A stretch of DNA of 64,000 nt from Myotis daubentonii (GCF_963259705.1 NC_081853.1:2604001-2668000); one strand, 5' to 3'. Counted from the first letter of the stretch, positions 31,561-46,009 are shown. Numbers and translations: made by a program. Notes: generated from the sequence alone by a model not told the origin.

Positions 31561-34500
31561 ATAATTGAAACTGTTACTTCCAGGCAATATGGCAAAGGAA
31601 AGGAAAAGAATCTTTTTAATTTGACCATTTTTATTTGGGGCTTACACGGTGTCATTCCAAGAAGTCAGCCTTTGTTTACTGGAAACCAGAAGTCATTGCA
31701 GAATAATCTTGGTTTTTTGGAGACTTGGGTTGCTTTCTCTTCCTATAGAACTCTCGGCTGGCTCCACGGCGCCCCTTCGTGACGCCCTCCGTGGGGTGAC
31801 AAAGGCAGCGTGGAGGGTCCTGGCGCAGTGGGAGCCTCCCGCGTCCCTTGGCTGTGGCTGCTGACGGAGAGTGGCCTGGAGCGCGGCGATCTGGAAAAGT
31901 CTCGTAACTGCATGTGACCCTGAAGCTCCCTGGCCCTTAGAGTCCCTCCCGCCCGGGAGCCTGCGTTTCACTTGTCTGGACTTCCCCCTCCTTTTCCTGA
32001 AAAGTCTCTCGGCCCTTGGACTTGGAAGAAGGAGATTAGAATGACAGCAGGTGCCCATGGAGAAGGCCGCGGTTCGCTGGGCTCTGACTTGCTGATGGGG
32101 AGCGAGGAGCAGTTCCAGGGCTCTGATCGCTGTCCCTGTCCCGCTGCTGCTGCCCGCGGCACGCAGTTTGTTCTTGGGTGTGAAAGCGGCAGTGTTTGCG
32201 TTGGCAGCCACTTCTCTTTCGGTGGAGTTTGCTGCCTCGGCAAGAAACCGCAGCGCTCGCTGGCAGCCTGGCCTTTCCCACACTTCCTCGGTTTAAGGAA
32301 ACAGATTTTACAACTTTTTTTAAAGACCAAATGCCAACATTTAACAGCTGGAGTTAGTATATAATTTATGGTTTTCTCTTTATGTTCTTGTGGATGCATA
32401 AAAACTAAAAATCTGCAATTATTATTAAATTATGCAGGTTTTTGCCAAAAGAGTGATTAAAAATAGACCCTCTGTTACAAGGAATTCAGGAAAGTCGTTG
32501 TTACCCAAACAGGGATTCTCCGTGGGTCTCGCCGACGCCTTTAGTTGGTGCCACAGCTCAGGAGGCGCTGCCGCAAGCCGGTTTCCTGGGAGGAGCAGCG
32601 GACCTTGTTCATCTGCGCCTCTTCAGCGGACAGGCATTCTCATTGTCGTCTTTATTGTTTTACAGGCCAGGGTGGCCGTCTCCTTCCTGTGTGGGGACTC
32701 CTGACTGAGTGCAGAGCCCTTTCAGGCCGACCTGCCAAGGTGTGTCCGCAGGGAGCGCCTCTGGGGAGCCCTGGCTCTGCCCGGCCAGGCAGGCGCCCTC
32801 CGCTCCTGCGTTCTCCTTACTGGGATGGCGGCACCTCACCGCCCTGGCATCAGCTCTGCCCGGCTGGAGGCCAGGGAGCGGGGGTGTGGCCGACGGGGGC
32901 GCCCAGGACACCCATCAGGACAGACTCGTGCTTTTGTTGTTATATCTTTTTCTGTCGACGGGCAAGGACTCTGAGACCTTTATTAATATTTCCCAAAGCC
33001 ACACCTTTCATTAAAAGTGGCTCTCACATATTTGCTACCCTCATTTCTCAGAAAATAAAATGGGAAGTGGAAAGGCGATTTCAGTTGGTACAGTGCTGCT
33101 ATAAAAAACATGTGATCCACATGTTAGATTTAGGGTTGAAATGTTGGCTGTGATGAGTAACGGGACATTTTCCTCTTCTTTTCAGGGATAGTGGCAGTTA
33201 ATCACTTTTATCTGCCCGCCTGGCAGACCTGCCGAGGTTTGTTCTGTATGCCACCAGCTCACGGCGTTTTTATTAAATGTTGTTAATTTGTTGTCACCGC
33301 CATTGCAGTTTTTTCTTCTTCCCTTTGCTCCCTGGAGGACCCTTGACAGCAGCTAAGTGTCCACTGTTACCTTGTGCTTTTGAAACCGGTCCATCAATGG
33401 GTCCGGGCTGCCTGTCAGTACTCGAGCTAATTCAGCAGGGACAGGGCTGCATCATAGATGAGCGCTTATCCCAGTCCTGCTGGCCTGGGAGAGAGCAGGT
33501 CACCCACACAAATCTGCTCTGCACCCCATTAGCCAGCTGCTTGTCTGGGGTCCAAGGACGAAGGTGACATGGGGAGCAGCACAAGGAGTAAGAATGGGTG
33601 TGCAAAGTAAACGTCACAGATGACAGCACTGCGGGCTGGGGGCTGCAAAGGCCTGGGCCTCCGGTCTCCACAACAAGGTTGTTGTTCATCTTTCCATGAG
33701 AACAGGCGACTCCCGGAGGAGGAGGATGGCCTGCATTTCCAGGTGAGCTCCCAGGTCCCTCGGGTAACTCCCAGCGGATCAGAATGTGCCTTATTTAATC
33801 AGAACAAAACAATCATGTTAACAGAGCATGACTAATATTTCTTATAATTAAGAGCTAGTCTCCAATATCCTATTTCTGCCCCTAACATCCCCCACTGCTA
33901 CTTTGGGAAACTATTTAATTTTTAATTTTAATGAAAGGCCTAATAGTCTACAGCTTTAAAAAATATCAGTGTTATAGTCTGTGTCTTACTTCACATAAAA
34001 AGAAAGTACAAGTGTGTGGAAGCCTCATGTTTTAGTTGTTGAAGTGGTGCATGTCCAGGTGGGCTCAGAGAACACACACATAAAAGCACTTCACCTGAAA
34101 CTTAGACGTAAAAACTGTCAAACCTGCCCGAACTGTGATTTTCTTTATTACTGGAAAGTCATAAATAGTGTATAGTTTTCAAGTCACTGCTAGGTCAGAT
34201 GATTGGGATGTTTAACATGTAAGCTGCTTAAAAAGTCAGGCAGTTGAATGATGCATTTTAGAACAACACCGTTTTTTAGCTTCCTAGCTTCTTGCATGGC
34301 TATGGAGACTGTTAGAGAGGCAGCTCTGTAAATAAGGCCGCAGCTAAATGAGGAAGCAGGAGAACCGCAGTGGAAATGATGCACGCGAGTCCGCAGGACG
34401 TTAAGGAGTAGAGTCAGAAAAGGAGCCCACCGGCTCTGTTGCTCCATCAGCGAAGGGCTCACCCTCGGTGCCTCCGAACTGGCTGAGTCTGTAGAAAATG

Positions 34501-35564
34501 TGTAGGAACAGACGGTCAGGTGGACACTTGGAAGGATGGTGCTTTTTCTGTATGTCCTGGCGCTGTTCTGCCGTTGGCATTCTCAGCCCTGACTCCAAGT
34601 CAGTGTCTTGTTTGATAGTTACACACTTTCAGGCCGAGAGCAGCCGTCCCGTGGAGACGCTCGGTGTGGAGCCCAGGGGCAGCCGGACGTGTCTGAGCTC
34701 CGTGGGACCGGACCGCCTGGCCCTGACGGTGGCGTGGGCGATCCTTGGGCCAATCATAGGCAATAATCACAGATGAATATGTCACTTTTAAGAATGAGTA
34801 TTCATTTGTTCATCCTCCACTCTAAGAAGCTTATACATCTCTGAGAATGAACATGATGAATTCAAAGAGACAGATTCCAAGCTATACGAAGCCATGTAGG
34901 TATGAAGTGGGTTCATTAACAGCTAAAACTTGTTCTTAAAGTGGTTTGTTAAAGCATCTAAAATCCTTACTTATAGTGAGGAAAATAGAATTTTATATAT
35001 AATCATTAATTGTTCCAATTATATCAATATTTAACCAAAAAAGGTGATGCTTACTAACTACTGGTAGTCAGTAGCCAGCTTGGTTTTGTTGTCCAGGGCG
35101 CCACACGAGGCCCCCCTGGGCACCTGATATAATAAATAGCTGCCTGCACCACCCCCCACCCCCCACCCCCAGTTCACCACGGAGAGGATGGAGAACTCAG
35201 TTTGTGTGCAGAATCGCTGTAGGCAATTTTGAGAAAACAAAAGTTCATACTCAAATGCTGTCTTAGGAATAAAGTGTTAAGAGAAGTGAGATTTTTTTTA
35301 TCCCCGTGGAGAATTTAAGCTACAGCTTGCTGAAGATGTAGACTTCAGAGATTGGGTTAGGAAAAGAGAGATGGTTTTCTGGCTCATGGGAATAGAGAGC
35401 ATATGAAACAAAGAACAAAGAGCTTAGTACTGGCGGGCAACAGTGAGTAATCCCCTTTGGCTGGGACAGGGAGTTCATGAGGGGAAGAGAGAAAATGAGT
35501 TGGAAAGGGTACCTGACTTCGGGGGACTTCAAATTAGGGTGAAAAAAGCAAGGAATTTCTTCAG
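31561..35564. other. Single-copy DNA, nothing recognised
   Basis: There are GC-moderate blocks (31750-32290, 32530-32900) and AT-rich blocks (33830-34000, 34980-35050), plus a C-run at about 35146-35170 (accccccaccccc). No exon with family similarity was recognised. Confidence 0.4.
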
Positions 35565-35725
35565 TAACAATTAATATTAATAATAGCAGAGAGCACTTGC
35601 TATGGGCAAGCCATCGAGCATAATGACTTACTATGTTGTGTTCCTTACAACATTCAAGGAAGGGGGAGCTAGCCGTCTCCACAGATGGCCATACAGATGA
35701 GGAACGGAGTCGGGGCCGTGTGTGG
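35565..35725 (+). mobile_element. Ancient MIR/L3-type relic
   Basis: aattaatattaataatagca, gagcacttgctatgggcaag, catgacttac-like sequence and ggccatacagatgaggaac echo the pattern gagcacttactatgtgccag ... ttacagatgaggaaactgagg of old mammalian interspersed repeats. Confidence 0.5.
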
Positions 35726-38094
35726 CCTTCCCGCCGCACAGAGTAGTGGTGTGGCCCTTGGCCTCCGTGGCGCTGGACTCCAGGACCAGCCTTCTGCAGA
35801 CGCTACCTGCGCAGTGTGGGCACGCAGGGGTTCTGTGCGCCCAGGAGGCTCCTCCCGGCTGGGCTCCCGGGCAGGCCAGCGGGCTTATTTCATAGCATAT
35901 GGCGAGGAGACCAGAGAGAGGACGTTGTGACCGAGACTTCAGTGGGGTGGTTGAAGGAAAGGCTTTGGCAGAGGGTAAGACATCTTGAAATTTTGTGAGC
36001 TGGACTGTGTGTGAAAGAGTTGGAGGCCTGGGAGGATCAGGCTGGGTTCCCAGCACTTGTGGCCAGAACATGGACAAGGGCAGCTGGGAAGTAATGAGTG
36101 GAGGTTTGCACAACTTTTAGGGGCAGGCAGAGTCTTGCTGCAAGATGATGAAATTCACATTGAACGTCAGGGCTAAGATGGGGAGTTGAGGCCGAGGAAG
36201 TGAGTCTAGAGAAGGAGGCCAGTAGATTTGGGGAGTGGGAAGGAGAAAGGGTCGCTGGGGAAGGAGACCATGAAATAAATCAGCTTCATGAGATAAAGAA
36301 AAATTTTTCTGCACTGTGAAGACGACAGATTTGTGGGCCATGATTTAGACACAATACCTATCCATATTCATATTTGTATACATATTCATGTACATATTTA
36401 TGTATGTGTTCCCATATACATTCATATGTATCCCTGTGTGTATTCGTATCTGTGTCATGAGCATGGCCATCCCCTGAGGCACATATATATGTGCCTGGGA
36501 GCCTTTCCCACCTCAGGGAGCAGGGGGAGGGAGGGGGAGGGGTCTCCCTGAGTGATCGACAGGGGGGCTCCTGGGGCTGAGGCTGAGGGAATAGAGGGAG
36601 GGCAGAGGTAATTCTGGAGTATGTGAGGTTCAGACCACACACAGGATTCTATCCTCCCAAATCCATTCCAACACAGAAGCCGGCTGCTTTAAACGCCATA
36701 GCAAAGGCTAAATGATCTATAATGGGATTTCACAGAATTCAGCAGGGTCACCATTATGCTGTGAAATGCGGGATGAGAGTGTGGTCAATAAATGTGTTAA
36801 CTTTTCATTCAGGGCAATATTTTTCTCCCTTGAAAGTCCATTCATCTGCTGAAATGCATGTTGGAGGCTCATTGCTTTCATGGCGGTGCCAGTGCAGGAT
36901 TGCGGTCCCAACTGATGTCACTTCTCTTCCTGTGCCTCTTGTTAGTTACTGATAAGGTTGGCAAGGAAGACTTTTCCGGGTTTTGAAATGTCTTTCCAGC
37001 AGCCAGAGTAATGCTGCGCTGTTGCTCAAGTCCATTCTGTGCTGTGACTGGAGCCTGAGGTCCTGCTCTTTGATTTTCAAGATCCCACCAGGTGACCCCT
37101 TTCTGGGTTCCATGAGGTGTCACCCTGACAGACTGCCTGCCCGGCCTGGTAGCCCTGCGTTTCTGCTTCTTGGTTCCTTCTTATGTGGAGGTTTACCAGA
37201 GGATTGGGACGGTTTGAAATTCCTTAGAGACCCTCAGTGACACCCGGCACGCAGGCCGCCGGTGCTGTGACATCCAGGGCCCCGCACAGGGGGGGTGCTC
37301 GTCCGGAAAGGAGATTCCACCCAGGCCTGCAGCCTGCAGCCTGCACGCCGGGCAGCGGGCACCGCCACCTCTCCCGGGGCGTCTGCCGTGGGCCATGTCA
37401 CCCAGGGCTTTCTGATACTGGTGTGAGAAGTCCCTTATCAGCTGAGGTCACCCTGACTTTTGAGATCCTAATAAAGTTGGCTACAGCCTTTATCTTATCC
37501 CCCATGGATTCCAGTGAGAACTCCTGGAGGCTCCTTTTCATGATTGATTCGGGTAAAGAGCGCTCCATCTTCTCTTCCCATTGCTCGAGTTGGAACGTGG
37601 CTCCGGCTGTAACTCCCTCCTCGCCGCTCTCACGGGGCAGTGGCCTTCAGGGGCTTTAGGGCTTTGCCCCAGAGAAGCTGAGAGTCAAATGCTCACTGCC
37701 TGCTCTTAGAGCACGTCTGCGCCCGCTCTGACGTGGGCCTTGGATGGCTATCTCCTAGCTCAAGGCCTCCAGATGGCCCAACTTGTCCTCCCTTCTCTCT
37801 CTCTTTTTCTTGCTTCTCATTTCTCTGTTTTCTGTTGCCTGCTCACATTTTTTAAAAACGGCAATGTAGCTTTCTCTCTTCCCCATCTCCTTTCAGCTGG
37901 GCTCTTGGGGTCTTGTTTTCCACTTTCCAAGCAGCATATCAAGAAGGACCTGCGGACTGGTAAGTGGTCACCCGTTCACCTGGACACAAGCATCGCCACT
38001 CTCCGCCTCCCCACTCCTCTCCCTCCCGGGTAGCAGTGACACCATCCCATCGAGAGGCACATCTGGGTTTTGTTCTAGTTTTGGCCCTACCCAG
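35726..38094. other. Single-copy DNA, nothing recognised
   Basis: A low-complexity catattcatatttgtatac-type tract is at about 36355-36450, and a G-rich purine tract at about 36520-36545. No exon was recognised. Confidence 0.4.
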
Positions 38095-38335
38095 CACACT
38101 CTGTTCTTTTTTTTTTTTTTTTTTAATATATTTTATTGATTATTTTTACAGAGAGGAAAGAAGAGGGATAGAGAGTTAGAAACATCGATCAGCTGCCTCT
38201 TGCATACCCCCCACTGGGGATGTGCCCACAACTGAGGTATATGCCCTTGACCGGCATCAAACCTGGGACCCTTCAGTCCGCAGGCCGATGCTCTATCCAC
38301 TGAGCCAAACCGGTTAGGGCCACACTCCGTTCTTT
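38095..38335 (-). mobile_element. Ves-type SINE with 15-bp target duplication
   Basis: The body at 38110-38320 begins with a poly-T of about 18 bases, then tatattttattgattat, gaaacatcgatcagctgcct and ctatccactgagccaaacc. It is flanked by cacactctgttcttt (38095-38109) and cacactccgttcttt (38321-38335), one mismatch. One of the two gaaacatcgat copies found in other members is missing here (a deletion). Confidence 0.95.
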
Positions 38336-40967
38336 ACATCTGATCTGCTCTCTTTCGATCGACCCGGTGGGCCGTGTCGTGAGATGCACAGAGGACTTCA
38401 AAGTATAGGCTCTAATAGAAACCGGCATTTTGCATCTATGCTTATTTTCTTATACAGACGCTTTCCTCTGAATCCTGGGGCAAAACCCCAAAATCTCAGC
38501 CTTACAAACACCTAGTTTCTAGAAAAAATTAACAGCATTTTATTTGTGGGTTTTTTGTGTGTGTGTTTTTTTTTTTTTTGAGCATCTAATCTTTCTTGTA
38601 AAGTTTAGCACTTCATATGCTATTTTTAAAGCAAGTCTTCTCTGATCATGAGTTTTCCCTTCCCCTGGAATTAAGGGTGCTATGACAAGGTTACGTGTGC
38701 CTTGACGCCGAGCTCGCGGAAGGCAGGCGTCGCGAGCGCTTGGAGCTGGCTTCCCTCGCGCTGCCTACGGTCAGGAGTTCCGGGTGTTCGCCGTCACGGT
38801 GCTGGGCCTGGTCTCGAGTTACAAAAACTGTGCGAAATAGTCACCAAGTTCGAAACACACACCTATTGGTTATTTTACACATTTTGATACCTCCATCTGA
38901 ATATAGTAAATCTATCTATCACCAGAGCAGTGGTTCCAAAGCCTAGATCCTAGCATCCCAGGATTGTAGGAAATGGGACCATGGAGTTTTTCTGTATTTA
39001 ATTTAGAATGAATTTAGTTGTAAGTAACAGAAAGTCCAGTGTCAGCAGGCATATACACCGTCACTGGCAAGGCCTTTCTAGGTCAAGCACAAGGCAGACG
39101 GACCCAGTCGCTCTCAATCCTGTGTCCACAGTGGGCCTGTCTGCAGTCCTCAGAGGGCTCTGGCCTCTGGGCCGGGCCATAGGTTTCCTTGAACACACCA
39201 GACAGAAGAGAGGAAAGGGAATCTTCTCTTAAAATTTTCAGAAAAATCCTTGAAACTCAAATTGGTCTGATTTCTAGCACATTCCACCCTCCTGATGGCC
39301 AGGGAGATGCACTGTGGTCCTTGCATATCCGAGGTGATATTTTTCCAACACCACGGCTGGATGGAATCAGTGTCCCAGAACCCATGGCACCCTACCTGTC
39401 AATGCGTGTGTGGGGGAGGGGTTTGGAGGAAAGGAAGCTGGGATACAGCTTCCAGTAGACACTTTATCAAGCTGTTGTTTAATGTTTCAAAAGGACTGGA
39501 ATTGATACATTCATTTGCATAAGATAAGGCATCTTGTGGGGCAACCGAACTGTCACATTCCTTGGCTGTGGGCATCAGTGTTTCAGCGTGTGAGCTTTGA
39601 TGGGCAGTTTGCTAGGTGTTCTGTGCGAGTCAGTTAGTGCCTTACAGGTAAGTGTTAGCGAGTAGAGTCTTCTGGAACTGAGTGTCTGTGTTGGTTGGCG
39701 TGCTTCGAATTCAATAAAAGTGGTTCATTGTGCTTTAACAAGAATGGGGGCCTCTTGTCTCAGCCTCTGAGTCAATCGCAGATGAAACTAATGGTAATTC
39801 ATCTAAGAAGTGATGACCAGTTGGAATACTGTGCAGATGTGGAAAAAATGACATTCACTGCACTGGTCTTGTTTCCAGAATTTAAAATTCAGCATTTCAA
39901 GCCTTTTTTTTTTTTTTTTTTTAGATATGGCAAGTTTTAAGTTTTACTAGCATGTTGTAAAAACATTAATCATATGGAAAGAAAAAAATGATGAATTTTA
40001 ACACTGCTACAAGACTGCCTATGACTCAACAACAGAAATTGTTGTCAGTGGAACCTCCAGCAAACAGTTCTGTCTTGGGGAAAAAATGTTTAGTTGAAAG
40101 GCCACGGAAGAGATGCATATGCAGTCAGAGTAAAGAGAGGCAAGCACGATCATGGAATATTGTTTTACAAAATGAAATTTCTAAAAAAATATAGTCAGAC
40201 TGTTGAGGAAACATGACGGTTACGGAATAAACATGGCGCGTGTGAAGCGAGGAGGCGTGTAGAGCGTTGTCCGTGGTAACGGGCTGAGGCGCGGGAAGCC
40301 TTTCCTGCTCCGTGTCCTTGGGACCATCCCCTCGGAGTGAAGAAGATAAGGGGACATCATCCGTGCAAAGTGGTGTTTGTCATAAGCCAAGGCCAAAGCC
40401 GTGCGCGCGGAGCCCCTGGCTGTTCGCTTTCGCTTTACCCGCCTCACTCCACGGGGCCGTCTCGGCCTGTCTCACTGATCGCCGGGCTGGGCATGTTTGG
40501 CCAGTGGGCCAGGGCTTGTGGGTGTGAAGTCAGAGCCTGCTGCTCCCTGTGTGTGGCTGACCCCCTGCGGTTCTTGGGGAGCCTGCCTGACCCCGCCCAC
40601 TCGGGTCCACCCTTCAGGCTCCACTGTGGCCGCAGAGGCAGATGGGCCATGCGGATGTCCTGTTCACAGCCTTAGCTTCACATCCCAACTCCTCCCTGCC
40701 TGCACCCATCTTTTTGGTGTATTATTTTTCAAACTGCACCATCCCCAGGCACTCTTCATAATTTTCCTTATGTTTTTCCTGATTTTGATTTAAATACCAC
40801 CCATATTTCATTTGTTTCTATTTCCCCTTAACTCCCCTCATTTGTTGGAATATGATCAGTCTAAGAAGGAGAGTGCACATTATCACTTAAAGGAAAACAG
40901 TATTAGTCCCCTGAGCCCTGTGGTACCCTCAGTGAATACTGTGAAGGTAGAACAGTGGTGTTCACAG
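38336..40967. other. Single-copy DNA with poly-T tracts
   Basis: T-runs lie at about 38566-38580 and 39904-39922. About 39005-39460 may be an old unassigned dispersed repeat (agttgtaagtaacagaaag). No exon was recognised. Confidence 0.35.
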
Positions 40968-41150
40968 GAGGGGGCAGACTTTCTGTGAAGGGCCAGGTAG
41001 TGAATCTTCTTGGCTTCCCAGGTCATATTGTTCCTGTTGCTATTCCCCTTCTCCATTGTAACCTCAAATCAGCAAGAGACAATACATACATGAATGGGGG
41101 GCATGGCTGTGTTTCAATAAAACTTTACTTACAGACACAGAAATTTGCTT
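40968..41150 (+). mobile_element. hAT-Charlie (MER58-type) relic
   Basis: agactttctgtgaagggccag then ggcatggctgtgtttcaata and aaactttacttacagacaca match the non-autonomous Charlie pattern (ctgtaaagggccagatagta, tgtgttccaataaaacttta). Confidence 0.75.
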
Positions 41151-42409
41151 TTCATGTCATGAAATATTATTATTTTGATTTTCCCCCTTCAACCATTTAA
41201 AAGATAGACTCTTTTCTTAGCTCAGGGCCCTGCAGACCCAGCCACAGGCCAGGCTTGCCCTTGATCAGAATATACTGACCCCTAGTCAACTCACTTGATA
41301 TCGTGGCCGCTTCTGTCTGAGGTCTTGAGCAGAGAGGTTCTCTTTTGTAAGAAATGACGTTAGTGCGTGTGAGGTGTGGGACCAGCATCCAGCTGAGGCT
41401 TGTCCTTGGCGTGATTAGAGGGGTTGGGATGGAGTTGGAGTGAGAACAGGATTATTCTGTCCACACCATCTGCTCATCAGCGGTACCCAGTCAAGAACCG
41501 TGGTGACAGGGCCCTGTCTGCTGTTGGCCCAGGCCTGCTCCTCACACAGAACATGAGGACGGATGCAACAGCACGTGCATGAAGGGAGGGTTTTCAACCA
41601 AAAGGAGGACCCGCCAGGGTCAGTGGTGGGGAGGGGGTGAAAGAGTGGCCGTTTTTTGAAAAGGGAGCGAGTATCTGGAAGAAGAAAAGAACTTCTGAGA
41701 TCAGCAGTTGGCAAAAACTTGAATACTTTGTCAGCCAATCCATCCCCTCGCCATCTTCCTGCTAGCACCATAGTATGTGATACTGATGTGACCCACCTTC
41801 TCTCTCCCCGTGGTAGCTTGTTGGTATTTGGTACCCCATCACCGTATTCCAGAAGTTGCTGTGTTAGTATTCCCTGTCTCCTGGCAAAAGGAACAAAGTA
41901 AGTTAGTGACTCAGGGTAGTGTCTCTATAACTCACAGTCTCTCCCTTTGTGGTGGTGAAGTCAGTGCTAACCCTCAAATGCAGCTTTCTTCTTGGCCTGT
42001 ATTGATTACATTTTGTGAATGATCATTTCTGGACAAAACTCTGTATTAGAAAACCAGGACCTGTGAGGCTTCATCTCATACTTGAGATAGAAGTCCTACA
42101 GATACAAGAATTTAGATATTAATAATTATTGTTCAAATGTTTTTGCTTTGTATTATGATAGGCAAAACCCACCAAAATTCTGGGGCTGCTTTGTAGATAG
42201 CATTCATAAGGTAATAATTATTACTATAACTTGAAAAACAATCAGTCTTCATCTTACCAGTACAAAAACTGATTATTTCAAAACAAGTCTCTTAAAACAA
42301 AGTTGTTTTCTCAAGTTGCTTTGCTTTCCAGTATCAGCATGAACCAGGAGACCTTACGCCAGAGCCTGAGCTGCTATGTGCTGAAGCGTGGGCTTTACTT
42401 GCTAAGTAA
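41151..42409. other. Single-copy DNA, nothing recognised
   Basis: No gene or repeat family was recognised. Confidence 0.4.
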
Positions 42410-42535
42410 CGTCTCAGGCTGCGGAAAGAGACCTGGCTCGAATTCTGGCGCAGCTGCTCGGTAACGTTGTGACCTTGGGACAGTCCTTTCATCTTGGAGC
42501 CTCGGTTGTCCATCGGAAGGCGGAGGGGAAAAGCA
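42410..42535 (+). mobile_element. MIR SINE relic
   Basis: gacctggctcgaattctggcg, taacgttgtgaccttgggac and cctcggttgtccatcggaa follow the sense MIR core. Confidence 0.8.
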
Positions 42536-43999
42536 CCCACCTCGCTGTAGGCACAGCGACGGGGTCCCGTCCGGGTCAGCCCTCCCGAAGCTGACAGTGT
42601 CCTGCGTCAAGGCAGCGTTCCATACGCCTCCCCGCCACACGCCATAGCTCCTCGGGGGCACGGCACTCACGCCAGCCTCAGTTGGGCAAAATCACGTAAC
42701 ACGAGCTGCTTTATAAAGCCCGGCGTGGAGAGAGGATTGTAGCACAGGCTGCTGCCAGGGAAAGATTACGATTCAAAATTCAAAACAAGGCTCCTAACGA
42801 ATGCACTTGCCTGGCACCGTCGGAGAGTCCGGACTTAGTTAGATGGCGCTGTCATAAGTCAGGGACTGTCTGTCTCTGTTTACCAGCTGCTTTTGAGTTA
42901 AAAAGGATTACGCAAAAATAGCTCCAAACACAGTGGGTGGTATGTAAGAAAATAATATTCTTTATGTGATATTTATCTACCTAGTTAAATAAAAAGCATT
43001 TCAAATTACTATTGTTTTTGCTGGGTTTCTAAACTGGGTTTAAATAGTAGAGGACATTTAACTCTAGGAGTGAATAATACTTCAAATATCCATCTCACTT
43101 TTCCACATTTTTGACGTCTGGATTAAAATAATTTTCTCTTATGTCAAAAGGCAGTGTGCATGACGTTCACATAAGATCAGAAATTTGACTCTTTCTGGTC
43201 CCCTGAACTTTTGAGAAGTTGCTTAAAGAAACATTGACTCACACATTTTAACACCTTGATAACATCACTTCATTTGCACCTGCTTGCTCATTTGCCATTT
43301 AGTATTGTTCTCCAGTTTTTATTAATTTTGAGAATTAAAGGGATGAAGAAGCTATTATACATTTCGCTCACTTGCAGTGTCCATAGTGAAAGATGAGTAA
43401 ATCAGACAGGTGTACTGGGTACTTCTTTGCCTCCCTTCTTTCTCTCCCTGGCTTGGTTTCAGTTTCTGGCATCAGCTGCTACATCTGAAAAATGATGTGA
43501 CCTGTAAAAGCTGCCCTCAGCCTTCGGTTCTGAGATGACCAGAGACCACAGTGCAACGCCAGAGCAGGGCCCGAGGAAAGGTCTAAAGAAAGTCAAACCA
43601 GGAACTAATTGACCTGAAGTTGGAAGTTGAAGATGGTGGTGGTGTTTACCTTGAGCCCTCCTTTGGGGTCAAGCGAATTCTAGACACAACTGGCTGCTTA
43701 CACTCTTTGGGCTTCTGAGGGTTCCAGGTAGTATTTTCACTAAATAGCTAAGCCAGAATCTGGAGTCAGAGCTTCTTTCCAACTTGGGTGATGACGTAAC
43801 TCAGGCCACCATGGCCTGGGAACATGTGGACAGTGTGCCTGGTGACTGGCTGCAGGGCACACATTCGAAGACATGAGTCACCACCAAGTACTAAAGGGGA
43901 CATGTCATTCAGATAGTCTCTGTAAGTGGAATCGGGGGGTCCAAGGGACCTATCCCACTCCAGAGAACACATTGTGTTAGCGCAGCATCTTTGAGAGCT
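42536..43999. other. Single-copy DNA, AT-rich centre
   Basis: About 42930-43380 is AT-rich and repeat-free. No exon was recognised. Confidence 0.4.
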
Positions 44000-44115
44000 C
44001 AGCCGTACCGGTAGCTGCTTCTCTGGGCCTTAGTTTACTTACCATGAGATGGAATTAATCTTATCCCAGTGGTTGGTGAGAATCAAACGGTGGGACCCAT
44101 GTGGAATAGTGGCGT
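44000..44115 (+). mobile_element. MIR SINE relic, 3' part
   Basis: ctgggccttagtttacttacc then atgagatggaattaatctta and ttggtgagaatcaaac are MIR 3'-like (cctcagtttcctcatctgta). Confidence 0.65.
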
Positions 44116-46009
44116 GATACTTTGCAGCCTTTCATGGGCCATCAGATGCCACCGTGTGATCTTTGAAGTAAGTGCTTGCGGCCTCGTCCTCCACAAATGC
44201 ACCCAGGGAGCCAGAGCCGCGAGCCTTGCCTTTGTCCTGTGAACGGTTCCTGCAGCATCTGAGGATCAGAAATTTCCATTCGCATCCCATGAATCTTGTC
44301 AGGTCCCCAGCTCATGTCCCTCTTTGCCCCGGCCCCTTCCCTGAGTAGATTCAGCACCCTTTGAAACGATGAGCGAAAACAAGTGTTCATTTAAGAGCCC
44401 GTGCTCCAGCGCCCGCGTTCCAAGCTGCTTCCCCAAAGCCCTGCTCCCTCGAGGACAGCCCGGCCTGGTTTTCCCCCGCAGCCCGAGCGCTGCCTTCCTC
44501 CTGTCCCTCAATGACAGCGTGACTGTTTCCACGTGGAACTTTAGTTGGAGAAACCAGGCCATCTTCTCACCAGGCTTCAGTCGAATGTCTCCTTGTACTT
44601 TCTGTTCTTTACTTGGGGTTACGCCCAAGTTCCCAGACATGGAACATTTAGGACTTCGCTTTAGTATTGTAAGCTGAGAATTCCCTTGAAGGTGACTTTA
44701 GTTGCTTTTTCTAGATGTTTATGTCTCCCCGGTAAAGTATGCTACATGGAAATGTAAAAACAAAACCACAAGCAGATGCACGTGCCATGTGCTTGTCCTC
44801 TCGGAGCATTCAGTATCTGCATTCCAGCTGCTTCCTTCCTCGGGCCAACTCCTGTCTTACTCTGAATTTATCTGAGTAGAAGATTAAGAGAAAAAAACCT
44901 TGGGACTTCCTTACCCCCAATCTGTGAGCCTCCTGGCCAGGTCCCCACTGCTCCTGTAGGTATCAGGCAGCTCTTATGTAAGCGCATGTACATGGTGCGT
45001 GCACGTGTGTGCATATGCACGTGTGTCTGTGAACAGATTTAGTGGTAACCGCATTTCCCTTAGTCTGATAGCTGTTGGATTCTTTGTCTCTCAGTCTATG
45101 GCCGTTTTCCTGCTTTAATTTCTTTGGGCATTTGACTCTGGCAGATTAGCCAGGAGATAATTCTGCTTCGAGTGGAGGGCTGGGTGGCCTTCCTGGTGAA
45201 CGTGCTAACCTTTGCGTCTGGAATGACCTCGAGACGGGAAAGCCGGAGTGAAGGGACAGTGACCAGCGTGGATACCATGGTCCCGGCAGGGGCCAGGCAG
45301 CCCGTGCGTGCGCGGTACCTCCAGCTTTCGAATTGGCAAGTCGGTAATGCTCCTTCCGGGGGATGATGCTGACAGCAGCCGGCACTTGCCTGGTTACATG
45401 GTTTGACAACAGCCTGTTGCTAATGATAGTTACACAGTAATAACCTCAGTGTCTTGCTACTTGGTATAGTTTGGGGGTTCAGATACTCGTTGAGTTCAGT
45501 TTGTGACTGGTCTAAGTTTTACAGAGTGAGAATGTCAGTAAACCGCTTCCACGAGAGACGCTTCTTAATAAAGCCTGTCCCAAAAGACGGGGTTCTTCTT
45601 GGAAGTCACTCCATTCTAGCCCTCACGGATGCTGCCTGTGAGAGCGCATCTCGAAGTGGATGTCAACCGAGGAGAGCGTTCATTCCATACGTTTTCTAAT
45701 TTCAAAAACTGTGCGCCATCAATATTTTTTCTTAATTGAACAGTTTGTTGAGCAGACGGGTGTTTTAATTATAGTGGTCTAAATTTACACACATTGCAGT
45801 AGTATTTTGCTACATTAATTACCTTACTTGTCAAGAGTAACAGGTAATTACTACATCAACTCACCCTCCTGCAGTACATGGAGAAAGAACTTTATCTGAA
45901 GAGATAAAATAAAGCAGAGGCCAGCCACGCACACCTCAGCTTTTGACAGAGGGCGGCTGTTTGGATGCTTGTTTTATTTTCTCTGTCTGTCCAAGATGCA
46001 GGTCCAGAA
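44116..46009. other. Single-copy DNA, nothing recognised
   Basis: It includes an AT-rich, homeodomain-site-like stretch at about 45775-45860 (acattaattaccttacttgt, aggtaattactac). No exon was recognised. Confidence 0.4.
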